Shown here in pieces: positions 1-8,143 of a stretch of 64,000 nucleotides of DNA. Within the stretch, counting starts at the first letter, position 1; each line of letters opens with the position of its first letter. This DNA is from Christensenella sp964438705 (GTDB lineage: Bacteria; Bacillota; Clostridia; Christensenellales; Christensenellaceae). The DNA is taken from contig CAYTKQ010000016.1 of the NCBI GenBank assembly GCA_964438705.1, positions 4,014-68,013 of the forward strand. The letters run 5' to 3'. The translations under genes were made by a program, and so were the position numbers. Under the pieces are notes generated by a model that searched no databases, was not told the DNA's origin, and saw only the letters and a program-made list of their open reading frames with translations.

Positions 1-836
1 TCAAAGCCCGCCGTGTCGAGAATCAGCTCGATGCCCGGCTTCATCTCCGCGCCAAGCAGCGCGACCAGCGAAAGGCCAAGGCCGCCCGCCGCCCCCATGC
101 CGCTCATGTCCTTGTGCTCCACGCCCGTGTGCGCGGTCAGTACGCTATTGTAATGCAAGATGTTGCTGTCGAGCATTTCCACCATCTCCGGCGTCGCGCC
201 CTTTTGCGGGCCGAAGATATGCGCCGCGCCGTTTTCCCCCGCAAGCGGGTTTTTTACGTCACACGCAATTGTAATTTTCAAATTCCGAACGATCTCGCTC
301 ACGCCTGTGTCGTCGATGCGCGCGATGCGCCCGAGTCCTTTTCCGTCGGGTGATACCTCCGCACCGTCCGCGTCTAAAAACCGTACGCCGAGCGCCGCAA
401 GCGCGCCGATGCCCCCGTCGTTCGTGGCGCTCCCGCCGATGCCGAGGATCACGTGCGCAATGCCGCGTTCCGCCGCATCCGCAATCAGCTCGCCCGTACC
501 GAACGTCGTCGCGTCCATCGGATTGTTCCGGCCCTCCACAAGCGGCAGCCCGCTTGCGGCAGCCATCTCGATCACCGCCGTTTTTCCGTCGGGCAGCAAG
601 CCGTACACCGCTTCTGTCGGTTCGCCCATCGGCCCGGTCACGCGTACGCTTCTGCGCGTACCTCCCACGCCCGCAAGATACGCGTCCACCGTTCCTTCCC
701 CGCCATCCGCAATGGGGATTTTTACGACCTCCGCCTCGGGCAGATACCGATTGATGACCGCTCCGATGTAATCGCAAATCTCAATAGAGCTCATCGTTCC
801 TTTAAATGAATCAGGCGCTATCACAATTTTTTTCAT
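1..836 (-). CDS. Glycerate kinase, C-terminus cut by window edge
   Basis: Glycerate kinase phosphorylates glycerate in the cytoplasm and feeds lower glycolysis. Reading the minus strand from the ATG at 836 gives a start like MKKIVIAPDSFKGTMSS. It continues through a conserved block with GIGGSATNDGG and a later block with FGPQKG and MGAAGGLGL. All are hallmarks of the GlxK/GarK family. About 278 codons are visible of a usual ~375-385, so the gene is partial at its 3' end. It starts 6 nt after the stop of the SDR gene at 843, so the two are probably co-transcribed. A second complete paralogue lies at 25821-26972. The family call is secure; which phosphoglycerate it makes is not visible. Confidence 0.93.
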   Translation of the reverse strand, partial: MKKIVIAPDSFKGTMSSIEICDYIGAVINRYLPEAEVVKIPIADGGEGTVDAYLAGVGGTRRSVRVTGPMGEPTEAVYGLLPDGKTAVIEMAAASGLPLVEGRNNPMDATTFGTGELIADAAERGIAHVILGIGGSATNDGGIGALAALGVRFLDADGAEVSPDGKGLGRIARIDDTGVSEIVRNLKITIACDVKNPLAGENGAAHIFGPQKGATPEMVEMLDSNILHYNSVLTAHTGVEHKDMSGMGAAGGLGLSLVALLGAEMKPGIELILDTAGF

Positions 837-842
837 ATTCCC

Positions 843-1589
843 TCACCCAAAATACATTCCGCCGTTCACATCCAGCACCGCTCCCGTCACAAAAGAGGCC
901 TCGTCTGAACACAAAAACACGGCCACCTGCGCAATCTCCTCCGTCTTGCCAAACCGTCCGAGCGGTATCTTCGAAACCAAATTGTCGATCTTCTCCTGCG
1001 AAAGGGAATCGAGGATACCCGTGTCCGTCGAACCGGGCGCGATCGCGTTCACGTTGATCCCGTCCTTTGCGAGCCGCGCGGCAAACCCGCGCGTCAAGCC
1101 GATGATGCCCGCCTTTGTCGCGGAATACCCAAGCCCGTTCGCAATGCCGCCGTTGCGCCCCGCAAGCGAGGATAAATTCAGTATCTTGCCATATCCCTTT
1201 TCCTTCATAAAGGGCAGCACCGCCTGCGTCGCAAAAAATACGCTTTTTAAGTTGATGTCCACGATGTTGTCCCACTCGTCCTCCGTAATATCTTCGATGG
1301 GCGTGGTGTGCAATATGCCCGCGTTGTTGATGAGGATATCCACCCCGCCAAACGTCTGGGCCGTGGTTTTTACCATGGCGCGCACATCCTCCACCGATTT
1401 CACGTCCACAGCAATGGCCTTGCCGCTCAACCCACGTTGCTTAAGCGCCGCCTCGACCTCGCGCGCCCCTTCGATGTTCATATCCGCGATCACAACGTTT
1501 GCGCCGCGTTCCGCCAAAAGCGCGCAGCAGCCCCTGCCAATTCCCTTTGCGCCGCCCGTAACGATCGCTGTGCGTCCGGAAAAATCCAT
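843..1589 (-). CDS. SDR family NAD(P)-dependent oxidoreductase
   Basis: A 248-residue classical short-chain dehydrogenase, the usual family length. The cofactor motif TGGAKGIG lies at residues 11-18, NNAG at 88-91, and the catalytic Ser140/141, Tyr155 and Lys159 (YSATK) are in place. The C-terminal DVNGGM ending is typical of FabG-like reductases. It is the first gene of a two-gene unit with the glycerate kinase at 1-836. It is therefore more likely to act on a hydroxy- or keto-acid, or on a sugar acid, than in fatty acid synthesis (inference). The start is supported by AAGGGGATC 6-10 nt upstream. A strong promoter with an embedded palindrome lies just upstream. Confidence 0.9.
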   Translation of the reverse strand: MDFSGRTAIVTGGAKGIGRGCCALLAERGANVVIADMNIEGAREVEAALKQRGLSGKAIAVDVKSVEDVRAMVKTTAQTFGGVDILINNAGILHTTPIEDITEDEWDNIVDINLKSVFFATQAVLPFMKEKGYGKILNLSSLAGRNGGIANGLGYSATKAGIIGLTRGFAARLAKDGINVNAIAPGSTDTGILDSLSQEKIDNLVSKIPLGRFGKTEEIAQVAVFLCSDEASFVTGAVLDVNGGMYFG

Positions 1590-1651
1590 AATTGATCCCC
1601 TTCTGGTTCGTTTTTATGAAAATATGCTTGAAATGTTCTGACTTCACACCT

Positions 1652-1680
1652 AGTTTAACGTTAAACCATTCGCTTGTCAA
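1652..1680 (-). promoter_or_regulatory. Promoter with LacI-type palindromic operator
   Basis: On the minus strand TTGACA (1675-1680) is followed after exactly 17 nt by TAAACT (1652-1657), about 60 nt ahead of the SDR start. The perfect palindrome GTTTAACGTTAAAC (1653-1666) covers the -10 and half of the spacer. A central CG in a perfect dyad is typical of LacI-family operators. The regulator could be outside the window or one of the two LacI proteins near 59-60 kb. The promoter is near consensus; the repressor assignment is inference. Confidence 0.75.
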
Positions 1681-1757
1681 TCCATTTGCACAAAAATATC
1701 CCCGTCGGTTTTTATGTGCGAAAGGCCGTCCCTCGCCATCGATTCAAAAAAACGGAT

Positions 1758-3221
1758 TTACACCTCTTCACAGCTTGAAAAGCTCGTTTTTTTGAAATGC
1801 GTATCTTCATATTGCGCGCGGATGTAATTGCATACCGCAGGCCCCACCGTGCATTGTTTCGCGTAGCGCTTGGCGGGTACGTCCGTACCCTTGCACGGCT
1901 GCCAGCCAAGCTGTCCCGTGCGCGCGAACGCTGCAAAATCCCCCTGCATCTGACGTGACACCGTCCGCGCCTCCTTTTTTGAGGGCGTAAACAAAAACAT
2001 CAGCTTCCCTAAGCCTGCCTCAAAATTCCCAAACAGAAACGGAATGTCGCACGAGTGAAAGGTGTGCAGTCCGCTCACCTTCATCGCCGCCGTTTCATAA
2101 TCAAAACGGTACATCCACACGTCCGCGTGAACGCTGTATTCCTGCGCGTACCACAAATGACCCATGCGGAACAGCATATCCGAATACATGATGCCCGCGC
2201 CGCGCTTTTTGCCGTAGCGTTCACGGTAGGCGCGCGGGATGCGCTCTTTGCACGCCTCGCTCTCCTGACTCACACCGTCGCCCATCACATTATCAAGCCG
2301 CCATGCCCGCGCAAGCGGCTTGATCGCCAAAAAGGACATTTCCTCGCGCGTGGTGCCCATTAGGATCAGTATGCCCGCCGCCATACCTGCGCGCGCCGCC
2401 GCAATGGGATATTCGGGCACAAGCGCCGTACCCGCAGAGATACGAAAGGTTCCCACGCCAAATCCGCTTCGCTCCACAAACTCACGCTGCATCGCCGGAA
2501 GCGCGTGCGCTGGGATGGCGCGCAGCGCGTCCGCATCCTTGATCCCCATCAGGTCGAGGAACGCGCGCGCCGTATGCTGCCCTTCACATCTGCTTTGCAA
2601 CAGCGTAGGGCCGCCGCTCATCACGATGCACTTGGAAACAAGTCCCCTTGCCGCGTGCAGCGTAGGCAGCACAGAGGTCGCCGTTCCGCCCGCCGACTGC
2701 CCGAACACCGTCACGTTCTCCCCGTCGCCTCCAAACGCGCCGATGTTATCCTTCACCCACGTAAGCGCAGCCAAAATGTCATGCAATCCGCAATTCGCGT
2801 GGAAGCTGTCATCCAGAAATGAAAAATCCAGAAAGCCGACGATCCCGACGCGGTAATTGGCCGTAACGACCACCACATCTTCGTGTCCCGCAAGATTCGC
2901 GCCGTTATATGCCTCCTCGCTGCCGCTCCCGCCCGCAAAGGATCCCCCGTGAATAAAAAACATCACCGGGCGCTTTTGCCCGTCCGCCCCCGGCGACCAA
3001 ACATTCAGATACAGGCAATCCTCCGACAGTTCGCCGATTTTCTCGTTTTCCTGCGGACAGCATGGACCGTATTCCTCGGCGCTTCTCACACCCTGCCACG
3101 GCTCCACACTTTGCGGCGGCGCGAAACGCGCGGGCATTTTCGCGTAAGGAATCCCCTTCCATACGATTGCCCCGCCATCCGGCTTGCCTCTTAGCGCTCC
3201 AAAGCGCGTTTTGACGATCAT
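1758..3221 (-). CDS. Carboxylesterase type B family protein
   Basis: About 487 residues of an alpha/beta-hydrolase of the carboxylesterase/lipase type B family, which hydrolyses carboxylic esters. The oxyanion region FFIHGGSF, the nucleophile elbow GQSAGG (Ser in GxSxG) and a late HxxDIPFLFGN block carrying the catalytic His are all visible. The usual elbow is GESAGG; the Gln is a known variant. No signal peptide is seen, so it is probably cytoplasmic. An ATG at 3230 sits directly on the GGGAG, whereas the ATG at 3221 has a normal 9-nt spacing and is preferred. It stands alone between the SDR promoter and a divergent small gene. Its substrate is unknown. Confidence 0.88.
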   Translation of the reverse strand: MIVKTRFGALRGKPDGGAIVWKGIPYAKMPARFAPPQSVEPWQGVRSAEEYGPCCPQENEKIGELSEDCLYLNVWSPGADGQKRPVMFFIHGGSFAGGSGSEEAYNGANLAGHEDVVVVTANYRVGIVGFLDFSFLDDSFHANCGLHDILAALTWVKDNIGAFGGDGENVTVFGQSAGGTATSVLPTLHAARGLVSKCIVMSGGPTLLQSRCEGQHTARAFLDLMGIKDADALRAIPAHALPAMQREFVERSGFGVGTFRISAGTALVPEYPIAAARAGMAAGILILMGTTREEMSFLAIKPLARAWRLDNVMGDGVSQESEACKERIPRAYRERYGKKRGAGIMYSDMLFRMGHLWYAQEYSVHADVWMYRFDYETAAMKVSGLHTFHSCDIPFLFGNFEAGLGKLMFLFTPSKKEARTVSRQMQGDFAAFARTGQLGWQPCKGTDVPAKRYAKQCTVGPAVCNYIRAQYEDTHFKKTSFSSCEEV

Positions 3222-3295
3222 TTTGCACATCTCCCGAACATGTTCTTTTTAATATCATACACCCAAAATGCCGAAACGGGTATGCCTTTTTTCTC

Positions 3296-3324
3296 TTGCC
3301 TACCGCATCGAAAAAGGGTATATT
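3296..3324 (+). promoter_or_regulatory. Promoter for the small Cys-rich gene
   Basis: TTGCCT (3296-3301), a 17-nt spacer and TATATT (3319-3324) precede an AAAGGAGG ribosome binding site and the ATG at 3347. Confidence 0.65.
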
Positions 3325-3346
3325 GTAAAAAAAAGGAGGTTTTCCC

Positions 3347-3667
3347 ATGACAAAAGTAAAGATCGATCCCGGTATTTGCGGCCTTGTGACGAGTGTGGAG
3401 GCGCATTCCGATGACCAAATGAGCGTGGAGGTCACCGTAAAATCCGGCTGCGACAGCGTGCGCGCCATGATGGAAACGCTTGGAAATACGTTTGACGCAT
3501 ACGACATATGTCTCAAAAAGCCCGGCGAGGGCGCGTTTTTCGAATACGCGGCAGCCAATTTTCCCGTGCATGCGGCCTGCCCCGTGCTTGCGGGCATCAT
3601 CAAATGCATGGAGGCGGAATGCCGTCTGGCGCTAAAAAAGGACGTTTCCATTGTGTTTGAGGACTAA
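3347..3667 (+). CDS. Small conserved Cys-rich protein (resembles DUF6951)
   Basis: 106 residues with no signal peptide or membrane segment. Six Cys are spread as PGIC, SGC, DIC, AAC, IKC and AEC. It begins with KIDPGICG and ends with a short KKDVSIVFED strand. From memory this pattern matches the clostridial DUF6951 group, whose role is unknown; the name should be checked by profile search. The conserved Cys could bind a metal or iron-sulfur cluster (inference). It has its own promoter, a strong AAAGGAGG site and its own terminator, so it is monocistronic. A real gene by codon pattern and signals; no function is assigned. Confidence 0.8.
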   Translation: MTKVKIDPGICGLVTSVEAHSDDQMSVEVTVKSGCDSVRAMMETLGNTFDAYDICLKKPGEGAFFEYAAANFPVHAACPVLAGIIKCMEAECRLALKKDVSIVFED

Positions 3668-3689
3668 TTCATACTTATTTGCTGCAAAA

Positions 3690-3711
3690 ACAGGCTTCGC
3701 GCCTGTTTTTT
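3690..3711 (+). terminator. Rho-independent terminator after the Cys-rich gene
   Basis: ACAGGC, a 5-nt loop and GCCTGT are followed by TTTTT on the plus strand, 23 nt after the stop. Confidence 0.85.
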
Positions 3712-3712
3712 G

Positions 3713-3741
3713 TTGAAGTTTTGTTATGACTATAGTAGAAT
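3713..3741 (+). promoter_or_regulatory. Promoter for the acetate transporter gene
   Basis: TTGAAG (3713-3718), a 17-nt spacer and TAGAAT (3736-3741) lie about 50 nt ahead of the gene starting at 3794. Confidence 0.6.
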
Positions 3742-3793
3742 TTCAATTGTATTGTTCATTTTGGCAAGCAAGCATTTTTAGGGGGTATTATTG

Positions 3794-4348
3794 ATGATGA
3801 GTACGGAGCAAAAAAGCAATCCGGGACCGCTTGGGCTTCTCGGGTTCGGTATGACGACCATTCTTTTAAACCTGCACAACGCGGGCATCACCGAGCTTTC
3901 CGTGGTGATCGCCGCAATGGGCTTCGCGCTGGGTGGCGCGGCGCAGATCATTGCGGGTGTTCTGGAGTTCAAAAACGGCAACACATTCGGCGGCACCGCA
4001 TTCACCGCCTACGGCTTTTTTTGGTGGTCGCTGGTGTTTATCTGGGCCAACCCGGGCGGCTTTGTCGCTGCGGCGGATGAAGTGTCCATGGGCTTTTATC
4101 TGCTGCTGTGGTGCGTATTCACGCTGTTCATGTTCATCGGCACGCTGAAGCACAACCGGGCCACGCAAGTCGTTTTTCTGTCGCTGACCCTGTTGTTCGC
4201 GCTTCTCTCCATCGGCGATTTTACGGGCATACACATCGTAAAGATCATCGCGGGTTATGTCGGCATCTTCTGCGGCGCAAGCGCGGTCTACGCTTCCGTC
4301 GCCCAAATTGTGAATCTGGAGCACGGCAAAAAGCTGCTTCCGCTTTAA
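3794..4348 (+). CDS. GPR1/FUN34/YaaH family acetate transporter
   Basis: A 184-residue membrane protein with six predicted hydrophobic helices. Near the N-terminus it carries the family signature NPGPLGLLGFGMTT; the family pattern is N-P-x-P-x-G-L. Members move acetate or succinate across the cytoplasmic membrane (SatP, SatA). A TTG at 3791 is in frame, but AGGGGG at 3780-3785 fits the ATG at 3794 (or 3797) better. Flanked by its own promoter and terminator, it is a single-gene unit. The substrate is inferred from the family only. Confidence 0.9.
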   Translation: MMSTEQKSNPGPLGLLGFGMTTILLNLHNAGITELSVVIAAMGFALGGAAQIIAGVLEFKNGNTFGGTAFTAYGFFWWSLVFIWANPGGFVAAADEVSMGFYLLLWCVFTLFMFIGTLKHNRATQVVFLSLTLLFALLSIGDFTGIHIVKIIAGYVGIFCGASAVYASVAQIVNLEHGKKLLPL

Positions 4349-4360
4349 AAAATTTTCCAA

Positions 4361-4390
4361 AAACGCTTCTCACGCGGGAAGCGTTTTTTC
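4361..4390 (+). terminator. Rho-independent terminator after the acetate transporter
   Basis: AAACGCTTC and GAAGCGTTT pair around an 8-nt loop and are followed by TTTC, 12 nt after the stop. Confidence 0.85.
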
Positions 4391-4734
4391 TTTACAATTT
4401 GTTCAATCTCTGTTCATTCAGACTTCATGAAACTTACGTATCATAAAAGCATAGAAATTCTGCTCCGGTCACACACCTGTCGGCCGCGGGCAGTCAAAAA
4501 ACACCGCTTAGGCGTTTACATACATCCCTACCTCCGGCTTCCGTAATGGAAGCCTTTTCTTTTTTGCGCATACATAAATCGTTAAAATGGATTTTTCATG
4601 TTGCAAATATATTTTATGCATGGTAATCTTTTTTTATATATGGTAAGCAATGCGTATTATGTCCGCAACGCATACCGTCCTCCCTCAGTATACTTCGTTT
4701 CATCCAACCAAATGATACATGGAGTGATAAAACC
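4391..4734 (+). other. Long leader/intergenic region before the chemoreceptor gene
   Basis: About 345 nt without a credible ORF. It contains a GC-rich block (about 4465-4520) and then a clear terminator-like hairpin: GGCTTCC (4536-4542), loop GTAAT, GGAAGCC (4548-4554), and TTTTCTTTTTT. Nothing annotated needs this terminator, so a small RNA or a regulated leader for the chemoreceptor is possible. I tried to fit c-di-GMP and other common riboswitch cores and could not. Confidence 0.4.
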
Positions 4735-6441
4735 GTGAAAACAACAAAAAAAATCCGATCCGTAGCATCCAAAATCTCAGCGATGGCCCTTGCAATCATT
4801 ATCATCGGCATGTCCGCCATCGGTCTTTTTGGCTTCTTTATGCACTATAACGAAATCGTGCACGCAAAAGCCGAACAGGTTTTATCCATTGCCCAAAGCG
4901 TTGAACCATTCATAGACAAAGAGATGCTGGCCACGGCCTCGGACGCTCTGGCGACAGATGCAGCCTATCAGACGTTTCTTGAGAAGATCAATGAGATAAA
5001 GCAAAGCACCGATGCCGCGTATCTTTACATTTTGGATCAGACCGAAAATGGAGAATGGCGTTATTTCGCCGAGGCCATCAAGTCGGGAGAATCCGAAGAC
5101 GTTATAGGTACATTGGGGCAGATCGAAGGCCCGGGCGTCTTTCCGGATGAGGCGACGGACGCTTATCTCAATAACAGGTTTGTCACCACGGGCATGTACT
5201 ATTCCGATGGATTCGGAACGCTTGTCGCCGGATTTGCGCCCGTTACAGACGCTTCCGGAAAGGTGATCGGTCTGGTCGGCGTGGATATATCCGCCGAAGA
5301 CGTCAATCAGATTTCGACGCTGTTTGGTATTCTGATGGCGGCGATCGTGGCCGGATTCAGCGTATTTGCCGGAATCTATTTTAGGCGTTATATCAACAAA
5401 AATGTCGGGGCGCCGGTCAACGAGCTCGCGTCGGCCTCCACTAAAATGGCCGTGGGCGACATGGGTATGAGACTTTCCTATGATTCCGAGGATGAAATCG
5501 GCACGCTGTCCAAATCATTTCAGTCGATGGTGGAAAGCACCAAGCATCAGGTGGATGTTCTTGGGAACATCGCGGACGGCGACCTCACTGTGATACCTGC
5601 AAAAAGAAGTGATCAGGATGCCATGAGTTTGGCGATGCAAAAAATGGTGGTCAATTTGCGCAACATCGTTAATAAGATCAGCACGGGCACCCAGCGAGTT
5701 ATGGATGGCTCCAGGCAGGTTGCAGACGGCGCAACGGCTCTTGCGCAAGGGGCAATCGAACAGGCTTCTGTCGTTACTGCGCTTTCTGATTCAATCAGTG
5801 ACGTTGCGGATAAAACAAAAAAGAACACCGCCCGGGCCGAAACGGCGGCAGAGCTTACAAGAAACATCCGGGAAAATGCAGAGAAAAGTTCCGCGCAGAT
5901 GAACGCATTGATGCGCGCGGTGACAGAGATCAATGAGGCGAGCGATTCGATCAGCAAGATTATGCGCGTCATCGATGAAATTTCTTTTCAGACCAACATA
6001 TTGGCACTAAATGCCGCAGTGGAAGCGGCGCGGGCGGGTGAAAACGGGAAGGGCTTTGCCGTCGTTGCGGACGAGGTGCGCAATTTGGCAGCCAAGAGCG
6101 CCGTTGCCGCAAAGGAATCCAGCGTGCTCATCGCCAACTCCATCAGCAAAGCAGAGGAAGGCGCAAAAATCGCGCGCATTTCGTCTGAATCGCTGGCCGA
6201 TATTGTCAGCGGAATCAACGAAAGCACAGAGCTGATCAACAAAATTGCGGAACTCTCGGTAACGCAAAACGCGCAGATCGAGCAAATCCACGCCGGAATC
6301 AGCGATGTGAATCAGGTGGTGCAGCAAAATTCGGCTACAGCACAGCAAAGCGCCGCCGCAAGCCAGGAGATGAGCGGGCAGGCGCATATGCTAAACGATC
6401 TGATTTCATTGTTCAAGGTCGATAAAGCGCAAGATCGATAA
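4735..6441 (+). CDS. Methyl-accepting chemotaxis protein
   Basis: 568 residues. A membrane helix (about 13-36), an extracellular sensing region (about 37-195) and a second helix (about 200-222) are followed by a HAMP linker. The long cytoplasmic signalling domain has the conserved hairpin tip EISFQTNILALNAAVEAARAG. The sensing region looks like a single-Cache-type domain, so a small organic ligand is likely; its identity is unknown. The start is a GTG with GGAGTG 8 nt upstream. It binds CheA/CheW at the cell pole. No other chemotaxis gene is in the window. It ends at a strong terminator shared with the converging gene at 6497. Confidence 0.93.
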   Translation: MKTTKKIRSVASKISAMALAIIIIGMSAIGLFGFFMHYNEIVHAKAEQVLSIAQSVEPFIDKEMLATASDALATDAAYQTFLEKINEIKQSTDAAYLYILDQTENGEWRYFAEAIKSGESEDVIGTLGQIEGPGVFPDEATDAYLNNRFVTTGMYYSDGFGTLVAGFAPVTDASGKVIGLVGVDISAEDVNQISTLFGILMAAIVAGFSVFAGIYFRRYINKNVGAPVNELASASTKMAVGDMGMRLSYDSEDEIGTLSKSFQSMVESTKHQVDVLGNIADGDLTVIPAKRSDQDAMSLAMQKMVVNLRNIVNKISTGTQRVMDGSRQVADGATALAQGAIEQASVVTALSDSISDVADKTKKNTARAETAAELTRNIRENAEKSSAQMNALMRAVTEINEASDSISKIMRVIDEISFQTNILALNAAVEAARAGENGKGFAVVADEVRNLAAKSAVAAKESSVLIANSISKAEEGAKIARISSESLADIVSGINESTELINKIAELSVTQNAQIEQIHAGISDVNQVVQQNSATAQQSAAASQEMSGQAHMLNDLISLFKVDKAQDR

Positions 6442-6457
6442 GTGGAGTGCAATCAAT

Positions 6458-6494
6458 AAACGGCGTGTGGTTTGCACCACACGCCGTTTTATTT
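6458..6494. terminator. Bidirectional terminator
   Basis: A perfect 14-bp stem (6458-6471 with 6476-6489) with a TTGC loop separates two converging genes. T-runs lie on both sides in the respective directions. Confidence 0.9.
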
Positions 6495-6496
6495 TC

Positions 6497-7057
6497 TTAC
6501 ATCGGTTTCAAGTTCTGATTCAGGCGCTCCACGATCCACGAGAACCGTTTTGCACGGCCCGCTTCTGTTTTTGCGTCGAGATAGGCCCGCGTATAAGTCT
6601 TTTGAACGGACGGCGGCATGGCCAAAAAATTGGCATGAGCGGTTTCATGCTCCTGCAACAATACGGCCAAATCCACGATTTGATCCTCCGTGACCGTCGG
6701 TGCCTTGGGCGCGTTCCACTGACCGTTTGCTTTTGCTTCCGCTATTTTCTCCCTGCCATGCGCTGTCATTTTGCCTTGCTGCTCAAGCAGCCGGGCCAAT
6801 GCCTTGTTTTTCTCCGACCACTTGCTGTTCGCGCGGCGGGGAGAAAAATATTTATGATATACTTGATCGTCTATGCTTTTCATTTGTCCGTCGATCCAGC
6901 CAAAGCACAGGGCCTCCTCCAGCGCTTCTCCTGCGGCGAGCGTCGTTGGTCCGCCCTTTTTGCCAAACAACAGCCATACGCCCTTGCTTTCCGCTCCAAT
7001 CGCCTCCAGCCATGCACGAAATGCGGCGCGGTTTTCAAATGTCAAACGATCGACCAT
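6497..7057 (-). CDS. YdeI/OmpD-associated family protein
   Basis: A 186-residue cytoplasmic protein. It matches the YdeI/OmpD-associated family: an N-terminal LTFENRAAFRAWL start, the GVWLLFGKKGG and ALEEALCFGWIDG blocks, and a basic Arg/Lys region with YFSPRRANSKWSEKN. Some homologues are tied to peptide resistance in enterics, but the molecular role is unknown. It is a single gene ending at the shared terminator with the chemoreceptor. The start at 7057 has an AAAGG about 10 nt upstream. Confidence 0.8.
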   Translation of the reverse strand: MVDRLTFENRAAFRAWLEAIGAESKGVWLLFGKKGGPTTLAAGEALEEALCFGWIDGQMKSIDDQVYHKYFSPRRANSKWSEKNKALARLLEQQGKMTAHGREKIAEAKANGQWNAPKAPTVTEDQIVDLAVLLQEHETAHANFLAMPPSVQKTYTRAYLDAKTEAGRAKRFSWIVERLNQNLKPM

Positions 7058-7253
7058 GTCATTCGGCCTTTCTTTCTGCGTTTGCTTTGGTTTTTTGTTG
7101 CGTGTGATTATGCAATGGGTCGCAACCTGTCATCCGACCATTTTTTTAATCGTCTTACCATCGATAATATCGATCCAAATGCTTGAGCGTAATCTCATAA
7201 TCATCCGATAGCGTTCTTGAACCGGGCCGTTTTGTTATCGAAAAATTTCGCTC

Positions 7254-7625
7254 TTACATATCTCCGCCCGATATTAAAACACCGGCGCCCTGAAATGCCG
7301 AACCAACGGCGTTATAGATATCGGAATAAAGAGCGGAAGCCTGCCCCATGCCAATGAGGCCGCCCGAGAAACCACTGGTTCCCTGCGTGAGCGTAATCAC
7401 CACTCCCTCCGAAGTTGTTTGGCATGTGACATTCAGCTTTACGTGACGTCCCTTTTTTCCGGCGAACGCGCCAAGCATGATCGAAGCGCCCGATGACCCT
7501 CTTTCCGCATTGGCAGACCAATCATCGATCTGAGTCAAAGTAAATCCCTGATTCTCCAACGCAGAATACACGGTATTGCGGGCAATCGCCGGATCGCCGC
7601 TCACCACAAACTTGTGTCCTTTCAT
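7254..7625 (-). CDS. Conserved hypothetical protein, 123 aa
   Basis: A short soluble protein with an N-terminal alpha/beta-looking half (KFVVSGDPAIARNTVYSALENQGF) and a Gly-rich C-terminal half. There is no signal peptide and no membrane helix beyond a mild hydrophobic stretch. It resembles the small clostridial beta-sheet proteins filed as DUF6054-like, but I cannot confirm that by eye. An AGGGAGGAAGAG-type site precedes the ATG at 7625. Function unknown. Confidence 0.65.
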   Translation of the reverse strand: MKGHKFVVSGDPAIARNTVYSALENQGFTLTQIDDWSANAERGSSGASIMLGAFAGKKGRHVKLNVTCQTTSEGVVITLTQGTSGFSGGLIGMGQASALYSDIYNAVGSAFQGAGVLISGGDM

Positions 7626-7821
7626 GTCTCTTCCTCCCTTATGATAATTACGTACTACTATTATATTACTTTAGGAATAATACAGTTGCAATCATAATTT
7701 TTAATGAATTTTTCATTCATTATCATTGCATTGGCTCAATCGAAATTCCCGACATCCTGTCAATTCCCGCGACGGACGTACAGATCGGCACGAGGCAGGG
7801 CGTAACCCTCAAATACAGAAC

Positions 7822-7875
7822 AAAATAAAACGGTGTCCGCAGGAAAGATTCTCACTTCCTTTACGAACACCGTTA
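7822..7875 (-). terminator. Terminator of the tRNA-Met gene
   Basis: Immediately after the tRNA on the minus strand, ACGGTGT...ACACCGT closes a long interrupted stem that also pairs CGTAAAGGA with TCTTTCCTGCG. It is followed by TTTTATTTTG. Confidence 0.85.
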
Positions 7876-7876
7876 C

Positions 7877-7953
7877 TGGTAGCGGCGAGTGGGCTCGAAC
7901 CACCGACCAATCGGGTATGAACCGAGTACTCTAGCCAACTGAGCTACGCCGCC
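7877..7953 (-). tRNA. tRNA-Met (CAU), elongator type
   Basis: A 77-nt cloverleaf with encoded CCA. The acceptor stem GGCGGCG pairs with CGCCGCT, the D arm is GCTC/GAGT, the anticodon loop is TTCATAC (CAU), and the T arm is GGTGG-TTCGAGC-CCACT. The acceptor end is paired at 1-72 and the anticodon stem lacks the three G-C pairs of initiator tRNA. Elongator Met is therefore most likely; Ile2 with a modified CAU is the alternative. Its own terminator follows. Confidence 0.95.
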
Positions 7954-8053
7954 ATTTTAATCGCCTTGCAATATAATATCATAAGCACTTTTCAAAATCA
8001 ACAACTTTTCATGCCGGAAACGCAAAAAATTCGCGCTGCGGCCGCCCCTTTGG

Positions 8054-8082
8054 TTGACAGGAACGCACAGAATTGATAAGAT
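8054..8082 (+). promoter_or_regulatory. Promoter of prfB
   Basis: A perfect TTGACA (8054-8059), a 17-nt spacer and TAAGAT (8077-8082), about 60 nt ahead of the start. Confidence 0.8.
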
Positions 8083-8143
8083 GATTCAGTGACAAAAGAA
8101 TGCTTTCTCACGACGTTTTTTGAGAAATATAGAGGTTAAATAG

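Noticed and set aside
4440..4560. c-di-GMP or other known riboswitch before the chemoreceptor gene
   Set aside because: The terminator is clear, but the conserved cores of GEMM, preQ1, THF and similar classes are absent.
7726..7830. Open frame of about 35-50 codons upstream of the tRNA terminator
   Set aside because: No start with a ribosome binding site and no recognisable family; too short to support.
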